From assembly GCA_022606425.2 (NCBI GenBank), contig JAHDVF020000230.1:533501-597500 (forward strand): DNA of 64,000 nucleotides. Reading direction: 5' to 3'. Below are positions 1 through 10,736 of this stretch, piece after piece. Numbering within the stretch: position 1 is the stretch's first letter; every line of letters begins with the position of its first letter. The stretch is from Lepidostoma basale (taxonomy: Eukaryota; Arthropoda; Insecta; Trichoptera; Lepidostomatidae). The notes beneath the pieces were generated by a model. The model worked only from the letters and a program-made list of their open reading frames with translations, was not told where the DNA came from and did not search any database. A program made the translations under genes and the position numbers.

Positions 1-21
1 CACTTCTGTACATTATGCAAC

Positions 22-370
22 TTACTTACTAGCTAACCATCACGCCGTCTCTCCGAAGTGGTATGCAGAAATAAAGGACCGCCACAATGTTCTTTCCCGA
101 CATACTTCTCTAGCTACCCCAACATTCATAAATCGCGTTATTCACGCAAATCGATTTCTCCGACTTCTGACGTGGGCGATATTGAATATTTGATTTTTTT
201 GATCGTGCCACATTTTCCTCTGTCTTTTTCTATTTCTAGTTCCGTTTACATCGTTAATATATATCTTACTTTACCATTCTTTCTTTCCATGGGTGAAAAC
301 CATCTTCATGATTCTTTCATTATTTTGTTCACACTCTCATTCGCACTATATTGGACTTTGGCTGGAGATA
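22..370 (-). mobile_element. RTE LINE 3'-end fragment
   Basis: This is the last few hundred bases of an RTE-type retrotransposon read on the minus strand. It matches the C-terminal coding end and terminus of the long copy ending near 25107: the terminal GGCGTGATGG motif is at about 33-45, followed on the minus strand by a TTAG-like tail. The coding part corresponds to the SLRWFGHMERM and RKTWHDQI blocks, with many changes. The element is 5'-truncated, as is usual for LINEs. The 146-codon plus-strand frame over this region is antisense to it. Confidence 0.8.
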
Positions 371-1289
371 AATTGTACATTTTTCTTAATTTTTATTATT
401 TAATGCGCTGTGTGAAAATTTATAGCATACCTTATGCATGTTGCTGGAAACATTTGGCATCCGATTTATATTATTACAGGTTCCTGTGCTCCTGGTAGTC
501 CCAGATCCAACTAGAACAGAAAATAAGGCAATTTTATATTCTTAAATTTTTTAAACATTTTTTAAAAATAATAATAATCATTGAAATCGATCACATACAT
601 ATTAACAAATATATAATAAAAAATTCGGCTCTTTCAGATTTTTTATAAATTTATGTTTTAAGACGAGGACCATTTTAGAAGGACAAAACCGGATAACATT
701 AAAACTAATAAATGTTAGTTTGTGTACGTGATAAGAATTAATGATGAAAAATTACCTAAAAGAATATGTTAGAGAGAAAGATTAAGAAAAGTATGCAGGG
801 AAAAAAAATATTTTGTTCTCCGATGATGAAGGTGTAGTCTCCGAAAAATGACGAGTATGCATAAAAATATCACCATGGAATTCCACAGTGTTAGCCTTAA
901 ATTTATCCTCGAGTTAAAATAAAAGTTTTCTAGTTAATGTTTGTTTTCAAGTTGTACGTAAATTATAGGTTTATACCGTTTTTTCGATGATAAAGGCCGA
1001 GCATTTTTGAAACTTGTCTATAAATATCAACGCAGTAAGTTTATAAAAATAGGGTTTTGATTCGCAATAAACTAGAGTTCCAGTGTAAGCGCCTAAAGTT
1101 TATCAAATCGTATTTAATGTTATAATAAATAAAATTGTTTTATAATTTAGATTCATCGTGTTTTACACTACGTTTAACCCACAAATCCCTTTTGAAATAA
1201 TCAGTTCATGTATTTAAAAAAAAAATACAAATGAAAACGTCTGTTTTCTAAAAGTTTTATTATAATGTATATGAATGAAATGTGTCACG
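371..1289. other. AT-rich stretch without recognisable gene
   Basis: The sequence is AT-rich with many A and T runs. I see no frame with coding character, no terminal repeats and no RNA gene. Confidence 0.6.
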
Positions 1290-1470
1290 TGTCTAAAGTA
1301 TTATCAAATGTTTACATTTGAATGCCTTAGACGGGCGAAACATATAATTATCATAAACCATAATGAAACTTCTAGAAAACAGGCGTATTTATTCGTGTTT
1401 CAAGCAAACATGCCATTTATAAAAAAATATAATAAAACTTCTAGAAAAGAGTCGTTTCTTTCTTCTTCTA
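1290..1470. repeat. Degenerate repeat related to the 37.97-kb hairpin
   Basis: The stretch ATTATCAAATG followed by GAATGCCTTAGACGGGCGAA (1300-1342) matches the hairpin segment at 37971-38021 (TATCAAATGGTAATGCC then TTAGATAGGCGAA). A related 13-base motif, AAACTTCTAGAAA, occurs twice, near 1365 and 1435. It is probably a relic of a dispersed short repeat; its ends are not resolved. Confidence 0.35.
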
Positions 1471-2300
1471 CCTCTTTTAATGGATCTGACGATGTGACAC
1501 ATAAATAATGTCTCGTGAGATGATTAGGTCCAGCTGTCTCTCCATCTCTTAGGCGGTCTTCCAGGTGATAAGTGTCCGGGGGGGATTTCATAAGCGGCTG
1601 TATATTCGAGTCTGTCAATATCCATTCAAGCTACACGGTCCCTCCAGTATCTTTTTATGAATCTACTCCACTGAATGATATCCTCTATTTCGCAAGTTTT
1701 TCTTATGTCTGCATTGCGGACACGATCTTGCAGAGTTTTTCCAGTAATTGATCTTAGGACCTTTATCTCACATGTTCTTAATAGACCCTTGGTTCGTACA
1801 GTGTTGGCCCGCGTCTCTACAGCGTACGTCATGATGGGTAGTACGTATGTCTTATAAATTCTGATCTTGCTGTCAATACGCATGTGCTTGTTGTTCTTCC
1901 AAACCAGATTCTTCAGACATCCTGACACGGCAGAGGCTTTACTGACTGGTTCTCGTACTTCGGCATAAAGGTCATTATGGCTGCAGAACTCTACTCACAA
2001 ATATCTGAAAATCGTTACTTGCTCCATAGGTTTATCATCAACAGCTTACATTCTATTATTTCGTCATAAAAAGATTGAACAGAAGGGGGGTTAAACTGTC
2101 TCCCTATCTCATACCGCTTGCGGAAATTTCCCTAGACAGTTCATTGTCAACCTTAATTTTTGTTTTGTAATTGGTAAACAGATCTTAGACAGTCTTTATC
2201 AATGTATTGGATATTCCTCCTTGCTGTAATTTTCTAACAATATTCCTTAGCTACACCCTGTCAAATGCCTTAGTCAAATCGACAAAACATAATAAGGCTA

Positions 2301-2500
2301 TATGTTTTGTGTGATTTTGGGTAACAACGTGTGATTTCTCCTTCTCGACCAACGTTTCGGAGTTTGTTGCAGTCTCCAACTTCAGGGTAATGTGGTTACC
2401 ACCACCACATTACCCTGAAGATGGAGACTGCAACGATCTCCGAAACGTCGGTTGAGAAGGAGAAACCACACGTTGTTACCCAAAATTACACAAAACATAT
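2301..2500. repeat. Foldback element with hammerhead-like arms, inserted in a LINE
   Basis: Two arms of about 96 bases (2301-2396 and 2404-2500) are near-perfect inverted repeats around a centre near 2400. The right arm contains a hammerhead-ribozyme-like core: CTGAAGA (2415-2421), one extra T, a GGAGA/TCTCC stem (2423-2441), then GAAAC (2442-2446) followed by GTC. The left arm carries the same motif on the minus strand with CTGAAGT in place of CTGAAGA. Flanking LINE coding sequence resumes on either side, so this is a nested insertion. Confidence 0.75.
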
Positions 2501-3816
2501 TGCTGCGAGCCGTGAAAATCTACGCATGAATATTTAAGCTACTTTATTATACTTAATTGCCTTCTCTTTTAATTGCCTCAGAATGAAGATTGCGTCTGTT
2601 GTGGAGTGATTTCGTCGAAAACCCTGCTGTTTTTCCTTATTAGCAATCTGTTGCTCAAGTTTTGGTTATAAATTAATTGTGAATAGTTTAAGCATTGTAC
2701 ATAATACGGGGATACCTCTGTAGTTCTTTTGGTTTTTCTTTTGCCCTAACATAAATACAGGTATTGCTATGCTTATTCTCCATTCTAGTGGTATAGTTCC
2801 AGCGGTTAATATCATGTTAAATAAGTTTTGGATATTTTTTTATCAATTCTAAGCCAGAGTACTTTGTTAGTTCGTTAGATATGTTATCGATTCTGGGAGC
2901 TTTCCTTCTTTTAGTTTCTTTATATGTGTCAGTGTTTCTATTTCACCGAGTGTTTCTTCTACAGTTATTTCAATTGTGGGATATTCATGTCCCGATTCAA
3001 TAGAGTAGAGCTGTTTTAAGTACCTTTATCATTCATTAATTAAAAATTTTGTTGTCTGAGTATATTCATTGAAAGGTTTTCTTTGGTTTTTTAGTATTTT
3101 TCACACTTTTCTTTGGACACAGGTCATATTCCATATCTTTCGAAAACTTTTCTCAATATTATTTTTTTTATTTTCTGATTTCCGCGTTGACTCTGTTTCT
3201 TGTATTCTTATAATTGCAGTATTCCTCTGGTGTGGAGTTGCTCTTTTATTTTAAGTATCTTTGTCTTTTTTCTTTGGCAAGGATTTAAACTTACTCAGTA
3301 AGCCAAAGTTTGGGTTCGGTCTTTGAATAAATGTTAATATTTCTTTTCCCCTGTGCTTCCAAGGCGGCGTCGTTAATGTTGGTTTTAATTATCTCCCATG
3401 CTTGTTTCAAAGTATCTTGTTCACCTATGTAATTATCTTGAATTCTCTGTTAAATTCTATTTCTGTGCAGATGGTTTGTACTCACGTATTCCAATGATTC
3501 AATATTATGTATTTCATTATATGTAGGTGGTTTTCTTATTTTCTGGGGTTGCTTCATATTCATTTTGCATAACACAAATTGGTGGTCCGACCCAATGTTT
3601 GTTGAACTCAAAGATTGGACATCCAATATTTTTGTAGGGTGTATTGTTCTGTTGGTGATAATAAAGTCAATCATTGATTTATCGCCCCCTGAGTTCAAGA
3701 TAGTATAATTATGTTGCATCTTATGACTATTATAGATGTTGGCAATTCTGAGTTCATTGCATGTACAAAAATCGATCAAACTCTCTCCGTTGGCATGTAT
3801 ATCGGTCTCATTGAAT

Positions 3817-4410
3817 CTTTAATAATAATAATAATAATATTCTAACTTCTAAAGCGGCGTTTTTATGATGTAATCACCTCAAGGGCGCATTAAGACGTGT
3901 TTTAAATCTAAAAATCTAAATGTGACCGCTTAAAAAACGATCGGTTAAAAAGTATAGTAGAACAAAGTATAAATGTTTAAATTGGGTATGAAATATGAAA
4001 AAGATGGGTTTTAAATTAAGATCTGAAATCTGTCGGATCATTTATGCATCTAAGGTGTGAAGGGAGATTGCTCCAAGCTGATAGACCGGCTACCGCGAAC
4101 GCTCGATCCCCGAAATTTGTACTGGGGCAACGCTTCGGCTCAACTAATCTTCCTATTGCCGAGCGAAGTGTGGATTTCCTTGAATTTAGGCTGTCCGTTA
4201 TACAGAGTTTAGATATATAACTTGGTGTCATTCCATGTAGCGCTTTGAAGACTGTCCAGCAGAGTTTACACTGGATTCTTTCTGGACTTTTAAGCCAATG
4301 AAGTTCTTTGAGATGTTGTGTTATATGGGACTTTTTTGGAATGCCTTTAATGACTGACTCCATGACAATGGAGTCTTTGCTTGACTCCATCCAAGGTAAG
4401 ATACTGTCAC
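3817..4410 (-). mobile_element. CR1/L2-like LINE 3' end inserted in an RTE-type endonuclease
   Basis: The minus-strand frame 4390-4016 (124 codons) reads as the C-terminus of a CR1/L2/Daphne-like LINE: HLKELHWL, FKALHGMTPSYISKLC, FGDRAFAVAGLSAWSNLP and LRCINDPTDFRS. The minus-strand 3' end runs into an ATT-repeat tail at 3817-3832. The endonuclease domain of a different LINE lies on both sides (IDFCTCNEL to the left, LISIYSPNIS to the right). A copy of the same family is at 61925-62290, and a bare tail is at 54546-54620. Confidence 0.75.
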
Positions 4411-4660
4411 CACTTGTCTTACTGTCTTACTGAGGTGTGGTATCAATTACATTTCGTAAATTTTCATAGAATTCTACAGTGTCATCCTATGGTTTTGAAA
4501 TATTCGGTGAGTATATACTTATCAGATGCACCTTCTTGCAGTTGCGATCAATCGTCACTTTTAGGATCCTATCATTAACATATTCGATATATTCAATGTG
4601 GTCCTCGTTACTCTCGTGCAATAGGAGGCCAACTCCTGAGTGAGCTAATTCGGAGCTCAG

Positions 4661-5710
4661 TCGTTTTCATTCCTATTGATTATTAAATATGGAGTTTTTC
4701 ATCATTGTTTAAGAAAGAAAAAAAAGTTTTTGTAAAAAGTGTACCAAATAATTTTTATGTTTTGAGATAACGTTTTGGTTTATCACAACATCGTCAATTA
4801 TATTTCTATAGCGTGATTATTTACACGAACTTATTGAATGAAAACAAGATATAGAAAATTAGTTAACGCGATCTCAACAATACGATACAAGTCCTGAGGA
4901 TATATAAACAAATTGATTTGATTATAAATACAAGTGGTTTTTGTTTAGATATATATTTTCATGATAAATATTACCCTTAATAACATGAATTCTACCAAAA
5001 TTATTCTGAAAGAATCAGCAAATACCGAAACAAAATAAGACGTCTAGAAAATGGACAGCATTAATTGACTTATTTTAGTTATTGGGGTGGTTTGAGTGTT
5101 TAAATATCACTAAAGTTCCAGTAAAAATGAAAGGGGGGTAATAAAAAAAGCGGTTGAAACTCAGATATTAATGTGATATATTTTTTTTCGATACGAAATT
5201 AGAATGTTTTCATTAATATTTATGAATATTATAAAAAAGAGCAGATAAAAGTTTTTTTTCACAATTGTCAACTTGTATGACATTTAAACTTTTCCTTTAC
5301 AAATGAAAAGGAAAATTTTGATATTGACCTTGAAGTCTACTTCTCAAAAACAAAATTAGATGACCGTTTCAATGTTAATGTGAAAGTATTTACTGAAAAG
5401 AGGTCATTATGAAAAGTTTACCCATTTTTTTCGTTCTGAAAGTTAAGAGACTCCGTTTATACTTTAAATGACAAAGCACTCGCCACAAAATGGCAAAAGA
5501 AATAATATATTCACCAAATACATTTCGGAAGTTATTTTGTTATTTAAGAATAAAATTTACTGTTTTTTTTTATCATATACTGTATATTCTTATAAATAAA
5601 TTGATCATGACAAGGATACAGATGTATTTTTACAAAATTTGTATTATTATTTCAATCATAAATATCTTCGTTAACAAAACCTGAAGTACATATATTAGTA
5701 ACGTATATAA
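4661..5710. other. AT-rich stretch without recognisable gene
   Basis: No coding frame above 64 codons. The frame at 5490-5684 has low-complexity composition and no recognisable motif. No repeats were resolved by eye. Confidence 0.6.
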
Positions 5711-5714
5711 ATAG

Positions 5715-5760
5715 TACAGCAAGCTGCCGAAACCGGTCAAAGACATACATTTAAGGTAAA
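5715..5760 (+). repeat. Short Penelope-type hammerhead scrap
   Basis: CAAGCTGCCGAAACCGGTCA matches the 3' half of the hammerhead-like motif near 36520-36550 (GAGCTGCCGAAC, then CGGT). The CTGANGA half is missing, so this is a truncated relic. Confidence 0.35.
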
Positions 5761-5824
5761 ATAAAACTAAATATATGCTATAAATAAATTAATGTGTATT
5801 TTTTTAAATATACAACAACACTCA

Positions 5825-6097
5825 ATTTATTTAAAAAATAAAAATTAAATATCAAACATGTTTCGGTCACACAAGTATATGATATAATAAAAATAAAAAT
5901 ATTAAAAATATTTTTTTTTTTTTTCATAAATGTATTCAGTTTTGACAGATGTTAAAATGATTTAAATCATCTATCAAAACTGGCCACATTTGTGAAAAAA
6001 ATGTATAATATTTTTAATATTTATATTTATATAATATCACTGATGAAGGGCTTGTGTGTCCGAAACATGTTTGGTATTTAATTTTTTTTTTAATAAC
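5825..6097. repeat. Foldback element (about 270 bp) with hammerhead-like arms
   Basis: A long inverted repeat centred near 5960. The left arm contains CAAACATGTTTCGGTCACAC; the right arm contains its complement with GTGTCCGAAACATGTTTGG. The right arm holds a complete hammerhead-like core: CTGATGA (6040-6046), one extra A, a four-base stem GGGC/GTCC with a six-base loop (6048-6061), then GAAAC (6062-6066). The central part pairs CAGTTTTGACAGATG with CATCTATCAAAACTG. No protein-coding content. Confidence 0.75.
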
Positions 6098-6660
6098 ATA
6101 ATTTTTAATAACAACATTGTCAAAGAAACAATAAATAATTTAAATAATTTAAAAAAAACACTTAAAAGTTAAATTATAAATTATTTATTAATTTAACAAA
6201 TTTTATTTTGGGTAGGTTTTTCATTGTCTTTGCATTCATAATTTGAACTAAACATTTTTTTTTTCGAATTATCACCACGAATGTTCAGATTAAACATCAC
6301 AAGCTAGTTCAATAAAACAATTGAATTCAGTTTAATGATACAAAATTATAACGCGAGCTAATTGTGGTGTCCTGTTATTTGGTTAAAGATATGGTAAATA
6401 TCAATGATTTGGTTAAATATCAAACGCTAAGCAAATGTAATGAATTAATTTGTTTGACTTGCGTGATTTGAAATTACAATTTTGTATTGGTAATTTTGAA
6501 CTCTGTTAACGTTGGTCGATATGTAAAAATACCTGTATTTGATTTTAAGATTTTTTTAAAAAGCTAAACTGTTCCTCCACGGCTATACGATTTATCTATT
6601 TACAAATGAGTAAATCAGCCACATTATTGTCAAGTATACGTCTAATCTATTTACTAATGA
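6098..6660. other. AT-rich stretch without recognisable gene
   Basis: Poly-A and poly-T rich. No coding frame and no structured repeat recognised. Confidence 0.55.
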
Positions 6661-6667
6661 ATATTAA

Positions 6668-6728
6668 TTCAAATCAAATCAGTTTATTTCCTCAAAAGAT
6701 TTGCGGAAATAAACTGATTTGATTTTGT
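6668..6728. repeat. Inverted pair of LINE tails
   Basis: CAAATCAAATCAGTTTATTTC and GAAATAAACTGATTTGATTT face each other. They are the two orientations of the 3' terminus of the Jockey/CR1-like LINE (compare 15845, 27960, 31810 and 61370). Almost nothing else of the LINE remains, leaving a short hairpin. Confidence 0.6.
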
Positions 6729-6851
6729 CAACAAAATTTGAAGTTTCATATATCTATTGAGAACTGGTAAAATATAATATACTTAAACACCAGAAACTTT
6801 TGAGAAATGGTTTGACTTAAGGCATACAATATACTCTCGTCTTCCTTCCAA

Positions 6852-7236
6852 CAACAACAACAACAACAACAAACCATCATGCCGTTTCCCCGCAGGGGTA
6901 GGCAGAGAGAATGGACCGCCACACTACTCTATCCTGGCACACCTCTCTAGCTTCCTCCACATTCATACATCGAGTCATACACGCACGTCGATTCTTCCGG
7001 CTTCTGACATGACCAACTTTTAATATGTGATTAATTTGGTCATGCCATGTTTTCCTCGATCTACCACGACTCCTTACTCCATTTAAATTGTTAACGTATA
7101 CTTTTTTAACCATTCTTTCTTCACCCATGCGCTCCATATGTCCAAACCAACGAAGCGAACCTTTCATAATTTTGTTCATAATACCTTCTTTCGCTCTACA
7201 CTCCTTCCTAATATCAGCATTTGAGATTCTGTCCAA
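6852..7236 (-). mobile_element. RTE LINE 3' end with (GTT)n tail
   Basis: The minus-strand 119-codon frame (7236-6877) gives the RTE C-terminus: DRISNADIRKEC, SLRWFGHMERMGEERMVKKV, SRGRSRKTWHDQINHIL, RACMTRCMNVEEAREV. The terminal GGCATGATGG is followed on the minus strand by a GTT-repeat tail (6852-6873). A short-repeat tail instead of poly(A) is characteristic of the RTE clade. Confidence 0.85.
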
Positions 7237-7764
7237 GTTTCAACATCTTTATCAAAAACTGTGATGAGATACCTAGTATTGGGAAAAATCGTAAAGAGTT
7301 GCTCGTTACTAGGTGATATATTCGACATCAATCTTGCTTTTTCTATTTGGGCAATCCTCTACACCTACCATGCTTAGTGCATCTACCATATTTTTCTTAT
7401 CTTAAACCGAAAGTTCGAAAATGGAAAAGACACCAACTTTTCCGACAAATACCATAAACTCCCCAATTCAGAGCGACTTTGACCATTGTTTGGTTTGTAT
7501 TTTATGTTCAAAGGATGCAAGAATTTTAATAATTGTAAGTTGTTTCTCGGTACTGAATATTCGACATCGACACCGTGGAGAGCAAAGAAGGTACCTAGAA
7601 GGGACAATAAATGTACCTATACCAGGTGCCCCTAGAAACAACATAAAGTATGCAAAATTATCCACAATAATTTAAACTTATATAAGGGATAAGATTCTTT
7701 CTAAGACCATGTCAACGAAACTAACTTGTCATATACAAGAAGAAGAAAAAATAAAAGAACGTCT
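7237..7764. other. Unassigned stretch
   Basis: Overlapping 65-84 codon frames occur on both strands (7383-7675), but none shows a recognisable motif. I cannot assign a gene or repeat. Confidence 0.4.
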
Positions 7765-7960
7765 CTTTTTTTTTTTTTTTTAAAAAAAGACTTACACCAA
7801 AGATTTAAATCAATGATATTAGAATTTATTTTACAATCTTCAATGTGAGCAGAAAATAGCTCATTATTATGAAGAAGGAATCCGATCGTGTCCAGGCTCG
7901 AACCCAAGTCCTCTTGATCAGAAGCCAAGCGTTCTATCCCCTAGACCACCACCGGATTGA
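7765..7960 (-). mobile_element. tRNA-derived SINE with poly(A)
   Basis: On the minus strand the head (7960-7865) reads as a tRNA-like module: CGGTGGTGGTCTAGGGGATA (box A region), an anticodon arm with CTTCTGA, and box B TGGGTTCGAGCC. The anticodon position suggests an Arg (TCT) origin. The unrelated body ends in a run of about 17 A (T run at 7765-7781). A head, body and poly(A) tail make this a SINE, not a working tRNA gene: acceptor-stem complementarity and a downstream terminator are absent. Confidence 0.65.
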
Positions 7961-8038
7961 GTTCTTATAAACTGCAGGAAATTAGTGTGATGGGTAAATA
8001 AGTTTGTTAGAAAGCATATTATTAAATTAAATGTTTAT

Positions 8039-8136
8039 GTATCATAGTGTTTCGGCCAAAACAATAGACTTTTTAATAAATAAATCTAAAATAAATAAAT
8101 GTAGATAATCCATTGCTTTGGCCGATACACTACGAT
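8039..8136. repeat. Short foldback
   Basis: Arms of about 32 bases: GTATCATAGTGTTTCGGCCA on the left and TGGCCGATACACTACGATAC on the right. The spacer is AT-rich. Probably a small MITE or foldback relic. Confidence 0.55.
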
Positions 8137-8399
8137 ACTTCAACATTATTAAATTATTAAATTTGAAACACTGTTTATATACATATAACAATTTATTTTT
8201 ATGGGGTTGTTGTGACAGGTGTATCGTCAACCTATTTTGACATTACCAGGAAACGCTTGTAACACCTGATGATGCCAACATATTCGTAGTTTGATAAACA
8301 GCTGTCGCGATAATCTCATATAATTAATTCTGATACTACATGTATCAGACGGATTTTTTTATGAATCTAAACACTGTTTTTTCCACTTTTGAGTTTATT

Positions 8400-8460
8400 T
8401 TTACTGACATATTTCGAAAGCTTAACTCCTTCATCATAGTGTTAACGCCTTCAGTCTATC
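8400..8460 (-). repeat. Degenerate hammerhead-like motif
   Basis: The minus strand reads ATGATGAAGGAGTTAAGC then TTTCGAAATATGTC. This resembles the motif near 25380 (ATGAAGGTGTAAAACTTTCG then AAACATGTC). Core bases are damaged, so it is a decayed member of that repeat family. Confidence 0.35.
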
Positions 8461-8575
8461 ATAAATAATAATAACAGCATTTAAAATTAAATATTGAATA
8501 AATACGTCTAATAAAAAAAAACAGTGGATAGTGGAATATAAATTAAATAAACAGTCTGGATCGTCCAGTTAACAT

Positions 8576-10736
8576 TGTGATGGTATTGAACCATCGTAGA
8601 GAGAGATACGTGAATTCGGATGTACGAAAATAAATTCAAATGACTAGAAAATATAACACCTAAACGAGTGGGGATGGCTTTAAGGGGGCGGGAAGCAGAG
8701 GGGACGCAGGGAGAGGGGAGAGGGGTGGTTTAGCCGAGAGGGTAGTGAACCAGCAAGGGAGGTAGTTCGGGGCAGTGAATTTTCAGACCTAGCGTCGAGA
8801 GGTCGTTCCTAGTATTAAAATTCGGGTTGTGTTTTTGTTGTTCTAATTATCAAGAACTTCATTTTATTTTGTATACAAGTATAGTGGTACGAGGGTGCGG
8901 CATTTGCAGATTTAAAAATATTAGAGTAGAATCGGTTTCCAGAGCGGTCGACCTGAGCTAAGTCTATATTTAAGAATTATTACTTTCAGGAATTGAGACT
9001 GACTTGTCTTAGGACTATCATAATTATGTTTGTATTTATGCATACGTATTTATACATATGCAGAATCTAAATATACATGTATCATATTGATTTCCTCCCT
9101 TATTGCACGCAGAATACAATAAGTTTAACATACGGGCAACTTAAAGGACCCGATTTAATATACCACTTACTAAACAACCAACGATTATTGATCACTAATT
9201 AGGGAAATGTAGCTCACTAACAGATATAATTCGATCTTCGTCTATACGACAACTATATGACAGCTACAGGGTTGCGACTGAATTGACAGAGATGATATGA
9301 AGGGAGCTTGGGAAGTCTACTCTCGTACTGCCTCGCCTATGGTAGAATATCTTCTAGAGTGTAGCTCGCTCTCTAAGACCCAGCAAGTGCAGACATTGTA
9401 GATAGACCATACTCATGAAGGATGCTGTGAAGTCTGGTGATAGATAGCCGAACTTGGCGCCGTCTACACTTGCTCTGATCGCTTCACGAGCTCCGTACAC
9501 AAGGCGTTAGCCAATTTGGTTGGCTGACGACCACGGCAGACAGGTGGAGGTGGACCATCTTCGGAAACCCCTGATAGGGTGATGGCCAGGTTCATGGGTT
9601 TGAATCCCCAGGTCCGCTGATTAAGGGTTGGGAAGTAGGTCGTCTGGTCACCAGACGATTCTGCTGTGGAGCAGTGGAGAAAAATCATCAGTCTGACGAA
9701 AAGACTGATTCCTCGCGATACTAACACTATTATATCCGAACCCCCTACAACTCCTTATATATTTAATATTTTATATTTTGACACTGAATTGCTATATAAT
9801 TGTACCTTTCAGAAAGCTGTTCTTTATTGCATCATTATTACATTACGCTCTAATTTAAATTACTGTACATCGTATTTGTTCCAAATTGTTCGTGAATGTT
9901 TCTTCCAGGGCTGCCACATTTTCTAGAGATAATATTTCGAATTTATATTTTGTAAACTTAGAGATATTTTAGGTTGTTTGGTTTAGATGTACCTAGGAAA
10001 TATTGAGTGACATATAGTTTGATTACACGTGGGTTTGTCAGGATTGCTTAGAATATTCGGAAGGGTTAGGAACGATTAGCTTTAGAATGAAATTATCAGT
10101 ATTCGCCAAATAAAAGGGCTTGGGTTACATCGGTCATAACGAAGGGTCACACGGTATTATTTCTAGACGATCACGAAGGCCAACTCGCGTAAGGTAGGAG
10201 GGATTCTGCTTAGGTTCCTCACGGACAAGGGCGATCCATCACATTCGGCGCCGTGTCCAGGACGGGTCATCACAGTGATGATGACCAGGAAGGATGAAGG
10301 CTGGGTTCCGATCGGGGACCAGCTCAATCCATCTCATTTGGTGCCGTGACCAGGAGAGGACTGGAGAAGGAGAAAGAGAGGAATCTTCCACACCAGGTCC
10401 TCGGGGATCAAGGCAATCTATCACATTTGGTGCCGTGACCAGGATGAACTACCATAGTAGTGGATGATAACTTGGAAGGGTGGGAGGCGCTCTCATCACA
10501 GTTAGGTGTCATCGGGGACCAGCTCGATCCATCACATTTGGTGCCGTGACCAGGATGGACTACCATAGTAGTTGATGATGACTAGAGGAAGGTTAGGTTC
10601 CTCGTAGGTATCTCATATCACCACATTTGGTGCCGTGACCAGGATTAACTACCATAGTAGTTGATGATAACTTGGAAGGGTGGGAGGCGATCTCATCACA
10701 GTTAGGTGTCCTCGGGGATCAGCTCGATCCACCACA
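8576..10736 (+). mobile_element. LTR retrotransposon LTR-type element, copy A (TSD ACAT)
   Basis: It starts TGTGATGG (8576-8583) and ends CCACCACA (10729-10736), giving TG...CA termini with short inverted repeats. ACAT flanks both sides (8572-8575, 10737-10740), and the empty site is visible at 40454-40457 in the paralogous host element. The internal end CCATCACA (10236-10243) is followed by TTCGGCGCCGTGTCCAGGA, a variant of a primer-binding site complementary to the 3' end of tRNA-His (TGGTGCCGTGAC). No gag or pol coding is present, so this is a solo-LTR-like insertion. The family resembles BEL/Pao or Gypsy; I cannot decide which. Confidence 0.7.
10236..10736 (+). repeat. Five iterated LTR-end/PBS-like units
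   Basis: PBS-like sequence close to TTTGGTGCCGTGACCAGGAT occurs at 10244 (degenerate), 10337, 10426, 10537 and 10626, with spacings of 93, 89, 111 and 89 bases. Most are preceded by an LTR-terminus-like CCATCACA. Units share CTACCATAGTAGTTGATGAT, GGAAGGGTGGGAGGC and CGGGGATCAGCTCGATCC. The last unit stops at the element terminus. Related units occur in copy B (31860-32040). Confidence 0.8.

Larger units (their letters stand above)
1505..4660 (-). mobile_element. Degenerate RTE-type LINE (endonuclease-RT), with two nested insertions
   Basis: A minus-strand LINE relic. Endonuclease pieces are at about 4660-4390 (VGLLLHESNED, then LISIYSPNISKP) and 3779-3450 (SLIDFCTCNELRIANIY, then a SDH motif). 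RT-region text is at 2600-2200 (TDAIFILRQLKEKAIKYNK before the later insertion, CFVDLTKAFDRV after it). The C-terminus is at 1928-1510 (KIRIYKTYVLPIMTYAVETR, RDRVRNADIRKTC). These are hallmarks of the arthropod RTE-type endonuclease-reverse transcriptases. Frameshifts and stops are frequent, so it is a dead copy. A foldback (2301-2500) and another LINE (3817-about 4410) are inserted in it. Confidence 0.75.

Noticed and set aside
58..498. 146-codon plus-strand frame at the window start
   Set aside because: It is antisense to an RTE 3' end; the minus strand carries the recognisable C-terminal blocks.
7865..7960. Functional tRNA-Arg gene
   Set aside because: The box A, anticodon arm and box B are tRNA-like, but the acceptor stem does not pair and the sequence runs on into a SINE body with poly(A).
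10236..10736. CRISPR-like array
   Set aside because: The regularly spaced repeats are LTR-end/PBS units in a eukaryotic element. Spacers are themselves related, units are long, and no cas genes exist.
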